A DNA stretch of 64,000 nucleotides from Bedellia somnulentella (taxonomy: Eukaryota > Arthropoda > Insecta > Lepidoptera > Bedelliidae): positions 9,176,001 to 9,240,000 of the forward strand of contig OY755171.1 of the NCBI GenBank assembly GCA_963576735.1, written 5' to 3'. The first letter of the stretch is position 1. Each line of letters starts with the position of its first letter. Both the position numbers and the translations under genes were made by a program. Shown piece by piece: positions 61,328 through 64,000 of the stretch. The notes under the pieces were generated by a model. It searched no databases. It worked only from the letters and a program-made list of their open reading frames with translations, and was not told where the DNA came from.

Positions 61328-61577
61328 GGGCCAGCGCTGACTGCCGGCATGGCATGGCAAAGCATTTCGGTACAGATATAGCATTTTTAATCTTATTACT
61401 ATGCGTATAGAATTCATTTTACTTCATTTTGACACAACGATGCCGACGTTCTGTCCTACCGCGGCCTCCCTCGGCATCGTTGTCAAAATGAATTCTATAT
61501 GCATGGTAATAAGATTAAAAATGCTATATATGTACCGAAATCCTTTGCCATGCCATGCCGGCAGTCAGCGCCGGCCC
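61328..61577. mobile_element. Foldback MITE, 250 bp, TTA duplication
   Basis: Arms of about 110 bp: GGGCCAGCGCTGACTGCCGG at the left and the complement of GGGCCGGCGCTGACTGCCGG at the right, pairing through ATGGCATGGCAAAG, AGCATTTTTAATCTTATTAC and ATAGAATTCATTTT. Loop of about 25-40 bases. TTA at 61325-61327 and 61578-61580, the Harbinger/Tourist-type target. Confidence 0.88.
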
Positions 61578-61714
61578 TTATTGTGTTGTTAAATAAAAGT
61601 AAATTGTGTTATATATTTTGTTTTATTGGGTTCTGCAAATTTACTAATACACAACAAATATGCAAAATATCATCTGTATGGCAAAACAAGTTTTGAGGAA
61701 TTTTAATTAATATT

Positions 61715-62470
61715 TGATAAAGTCTCAGCCGTTGCATTATCGACATGAATCCTAACCCGAGCAATACTGTGAGTAGCATCTGTCTCATCTCTTGAAAATT
61801 CCCTTTTATCGCTTAGAAAAGGTGGCATAACAATTTCTATTTCTTTTCCACTTTCATCTAAAATTTTCTTTATTTGTGGAAATCCTTAGTCAGCCAAAAC
61901 AATGTTTCCATTTTCTAAATAATCAACTAATCCTGATTCAACTGTTATTTGAGCATAGCTTTTCCTTCCACCGGCCACTTTTGATATAAAGGAATGAAGC
62001 CTAGAGGTGTAATACCTATGAGCACCTTTGCAGTAAATCCTTTCTTGTGGTGTGAATACCACCACACACGCTTATCAACTGTAGATGGTATTTCTACTTG
62101 AAACTCTGTACAATCAATAATGACTCTAGTGTTACTGTAATTTGGATGAAAACAGGCTGGCATTCGTAAGAAAGGTTGCTTGATGAGCAAAAGTCTTTAC
62201 AATAGTATTACATCCTTGGTGCTTGGTTTTTTTTTGCCAAACTTGATAATCTTCGAATTGCTTGATATTTCAGTTTTAACTTCAGAGTAACATATATCTT
62301 TGCCACTATGTGTATAAATATTGCAGACGAATGTTTTTCCTTCATTTCCGATACGCGAAAATATATTAACTCGGCATTATTTGTCAATTTTAGTACTATG
62401 AATATTTTGCATCATTTCAATTACACTTGATTAGCCGCCGAATGTTCCATTTTTTGCCACAGTGCGCGCT
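61715..62470 (-). pseudogene. Harbinger nuclease (DDE superfamily 4) remnant
   Basis: 61945-62190 reads MPACFHPNYSNTRVIIDCTE, FQVEIPSTVDK and WWYSHHKKGFTAKVLIGITP, the first-aspartate region of Harbinger DDE nucleases. After a frame break, 61715-61940 gives VESGLVDYLENGNIVLAD, a stop, GFPQI, MPPFLSDKREFSRDE and HSIARVRIHVDNATAETL, the later region. One stop replaces the residue after VLAD and the segment between Asp-1 and Asp-2 is shortened. Upstream sequence to about 62470 is not readable. Inactive. Confidence 0.85.
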
Positions 62471-62514
62471 GTGATCGATTCGTGTTCCCCCACCCCCTAC
62501 TTTGCACCTAGCGA

Positions 62515-62668
62515 ATAAAGGAACTTTGCAATACGGCAGACATAATAGCGCTCCAGGAAACATGGCTCAAAGATGACGACTTGCTGCTACTGAATGAGGT
62601 GCATACTGAGTTCGCTGGCGTCTCCGCGATGAACATGGAGCAAGGCCCTCTGCGCGGCCGGCCGTGAT
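62515..62668 (+). pseudogene. CR1-like LINE ORF2 endonuclease fragment
   Basis: Reads KELCNTADIIALQETWLKDD, DLLLLNEVHTEFAGVSAMN and GPLRGRP. The QETWL glutamate belongs to the APE active site. In phase with MSYNCKSL/KRSIESI left of the Harbinger elements, so probably the same LINE copy as 56659-59340. It ends abruptly at 62668. Confidence 0.75.
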
Positions 62669-62936
62669 AAATAGTGTTTTAGTATTTTTGAAGTAAACCG
62701 GATGCAAAAAATGTAGTCCACGCGGACGAACCGTACTATCAGTACTAATCTACGACGAGGGATTTCAATGATTTGGTTTTATCTATACGAGAAGATAAGA
62801 TCGCTTTTATTTCAATACACTTAATAAATTTATTATTAACAATAATATCTTTAAATTCCTTATACTCCTGAACATAGGGTAATGTCTTTTCAATTATTGC
62901 ATTGATATCATATAAATCTATGCATTATTGTATATA
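62669..62936. other. AT-rich sequence, nothing recognised
   Basis: No supported feature. Confidence 0.4.
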
Positions 62937-62998
62937 CTCATGCTCACCGAAATAGGGTGGTGCTTTTCTAAGCCACTGAGACACTACACTGCTATATA
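62937..62998 (-). repeat. SINE-B remnant (joined ends)
   Basis: ACTCATGCTCACCG joins directly to AAATAGGGTGGTGCTTTTCT, AAGCC and ACACTACACTGC: tail and head without the middle. Confidence 0.6.
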
Positions 62999-63132
62999 CG
63001 GGTAAAGTATATACTTACTTATACTCACGCCCATTATTCCCATTGGGGTAGGCAGAGACTATCGATCGCCACTTAGTACGATCTTGACAAACCTCTCTTG
63101 CTTCCCTTACATTCATTATCTTTCTCATACAT

Positions 63133-63385
63133 AAATAAATATAAAATATAAATATATACGGACATATTATACACAGATCAAGTTAGCCCCAAACTAAGTA
63201 AGACTTGTATTATGGGATACTAACTCAACGATATATTTAATATTATACAATACACATATAAATAACATCCAAGACTAAGAAACAACATTTACGCACATCA
63301 CATAAATGATGCCCTCAGCGGGGATCGAACCCGCAACCTCCGGACCGAGAAGCTAGTCACCTATCCACTCAGCCACGGCTGTCGT
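63133..63385 (-). repeat. SINE-C, full length, with 6-bp target duplication
   Basis: Flanked by ATACAT at 63127-63132 and 63386-63391. Minus-strand head: GTGGCTGAGTGGATAGGTGA (A box), TTCTCGGTCCGGAGG, GCGGGTTCGATCCCCGCTGA (B box), then TCTTGGATGTTATTTATATG and an AT-rich tail. Confidence 0.9.
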
Positions 63386-63744
63386 ATACATGCTCTTTTA
63401 TTCTTCTCACTTCGGACCCCCGCCTTTATAAGAACGTTTTCTATCTGGTCCAGAAACGTTTTACGAGGCCGTCCTCTACTAACATTTCCATCCACATTGG
63501 CTCTATATATCTCTTTCGCTACTTTATTTTCATCCATCCTCTCTATGTGCCCAAACCACCTCAACATTCCTTTTTCTATCTTGCATACTACGTCATCTTT
63601 CAAACCTACTCGTTCACGGATCACAGTATTTCTCACTCTATCACACAGCCTTACATTACATATACTTCTGAGGGATCTCATTTCCACTGCATTAACTCTA
63701 CTTTCATGCTTCTTCTGCCATGCCCAACATTCACTACCATACAT
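63361..63744 (-). pseudogene. RTE-A subfamily-2 C-terminal frame
   Basis: MYGSECWAWQKKHESRVNAV, RVGLKDDVVCKIEKG, ERMDENKVAKEIYRANVDGN, RGRPRKTFLDQIENVLIKAG, then runs into SINE-C, giving a foreign end. No polymerase core. Confidence 0.9.
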
Positions 63745-63750
63745 CAGTAA

Positions 63751-64000
63751 AGTATATAAAAAATCATATTTGTGTAATCAATCATTTATAAAGTCTTCAC
63801 TCACATTGATAAACCTAAAACATACTCTTCATGACAACATTTTGATGCTCCAAAAGTCGATCGCGATTTAAATCGTGGATTCAGAAAATTGTTTACTAAA
63901 TTGCAATAAAATAATTGCATTATTAGCTCTTAAATTTAAAAAATATATTATAAAATTCATGTCAACTTTGAAAATCCCGTATACAGAATAATCTGCTTCC
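63751..64000. other. AT-rich sequence, nothing recognised
   Basis: No supported feature up to the window edge. Confidence 0.4.

Larger units (their letters stand above)
60457..62514 (-). mobile_element. Second Harbinger-like element, with decayed nuclease gene
   Basis: Boundaries are inferred from the LINE ORF2 frame that stops in SIESI (about 60456) and resumes at 62515 with KELCNTADII. Ends CGCTGTGTGC and the complement of CGCTAGGTGC are only weakly similar, and AT or TA flanks both sides. It contains a DDE nuclease remnant, a SINE-B and a foldback MITE. Confidence 0.5.
63018..63750 (-). mobile_element. RTE-A subfamily-2 fragment, split by SINE-C
   Basis: 3' end at 63018 (TTATACTCACGCCCATTATT, CCCATTGGGGTAGGCAGAGA), continuing to 63126, then SINE-C, then coding from 63392 to about 63744. 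5' truncation falls in the LMYGSE codons. Confidence 0.9.

Noticed and set aside
61401..61592. 63-codon frame
   Set aside because: Falls entirely in the foldback MITE and its flank; palindrome artefact.

Overview
The window is AT-rich eukaryotic DNA made almost entirely of transposable-element sequence. The mix points to an insect, most likely a moth or butterfly: RTE-type LINEs ending in short hairpins and microsatellite tails, Helitrons ending in CTAG|T behind a CCCG..GGGG hairpin, mariner, PIF/Harbinger and hAT relics, and tRNA-derived SINEs. This is judged from remembered family features, not a search. I recognise no host gene, rRNA, functional tRNA or CRISPR array.

Layout. 0-10 kb: a 5'-truncated RTE-type LINE with a 546-codon frame (1467-3140), several SINEs, a small MITE, a tandem array of tRNA-like units (6647-7320) and RTE fragments. 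10.8-15.1 kb: a complete copia LTR retrotransposon with identical 158-bp LTRs, a 5-bp target duplication and one uninterrupted 1328-codon gag-pol frame. 16-27 kb: Helitron and SINE relics, a 707-codon RTE reverse transcriptase (20458-22630) and two mariner deletion derivatives. 27-37 kb: a decayed LINE split by a SINE, Helitrons and fragments. 37.3-38.4 kb: a hAT-like element with an exact 8-bp target duplication. 38.5-45.1 kb: a DNA transposon with about 420-bp inverted repeats, its right repeat split by a full-length LINE with intact ORF1 and ORF2. 46-49 kb: gypsy and copia pseudogenes. 50-53 kb: an inverted pair of RTE fragments. 53.2-55.4 kb: a 2.2-kb inverted-repeat element. 56.6-62.7 kb: a CR1-like LINE broken up by a SINE, a Helitron, a MADF-carrying Harbinger-like element (itself holding a SINE) and a second Harbinger-like element. 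62.9-64 kb: an RTE fragment split by a tRNA-derived SINE.

Family names used here are mine. SINE-A: tRNA-headed, about 370 bp, (TTATG)n tail. SINE-B: about 250 bp, (TATG)n tail. SINE-C: tRNA-headed, about 253 bp. RTE-A: the 20.5-kb family. RTE-B: the 1.5-kb family. RTE-C: the 33-kb family. tRNA-FB: tRNA-like sequence between inverted arms.

How the parts work together. The reverse transcriptases of the RTE families are the likely movers of SINE-A and SINE-B, because all of them end in the same two-stem layout: an outer GCC..GGC stem around an inner CCC..GGG stem, with different sequences and a microsatellite tail. This shared 3' structure is the most interesting signal in the window. Next come the tRNA-FB family, the long-TIR transposon with five GCCAGAC sites per arm, and the nested insertions, which let the order of events be read directly.
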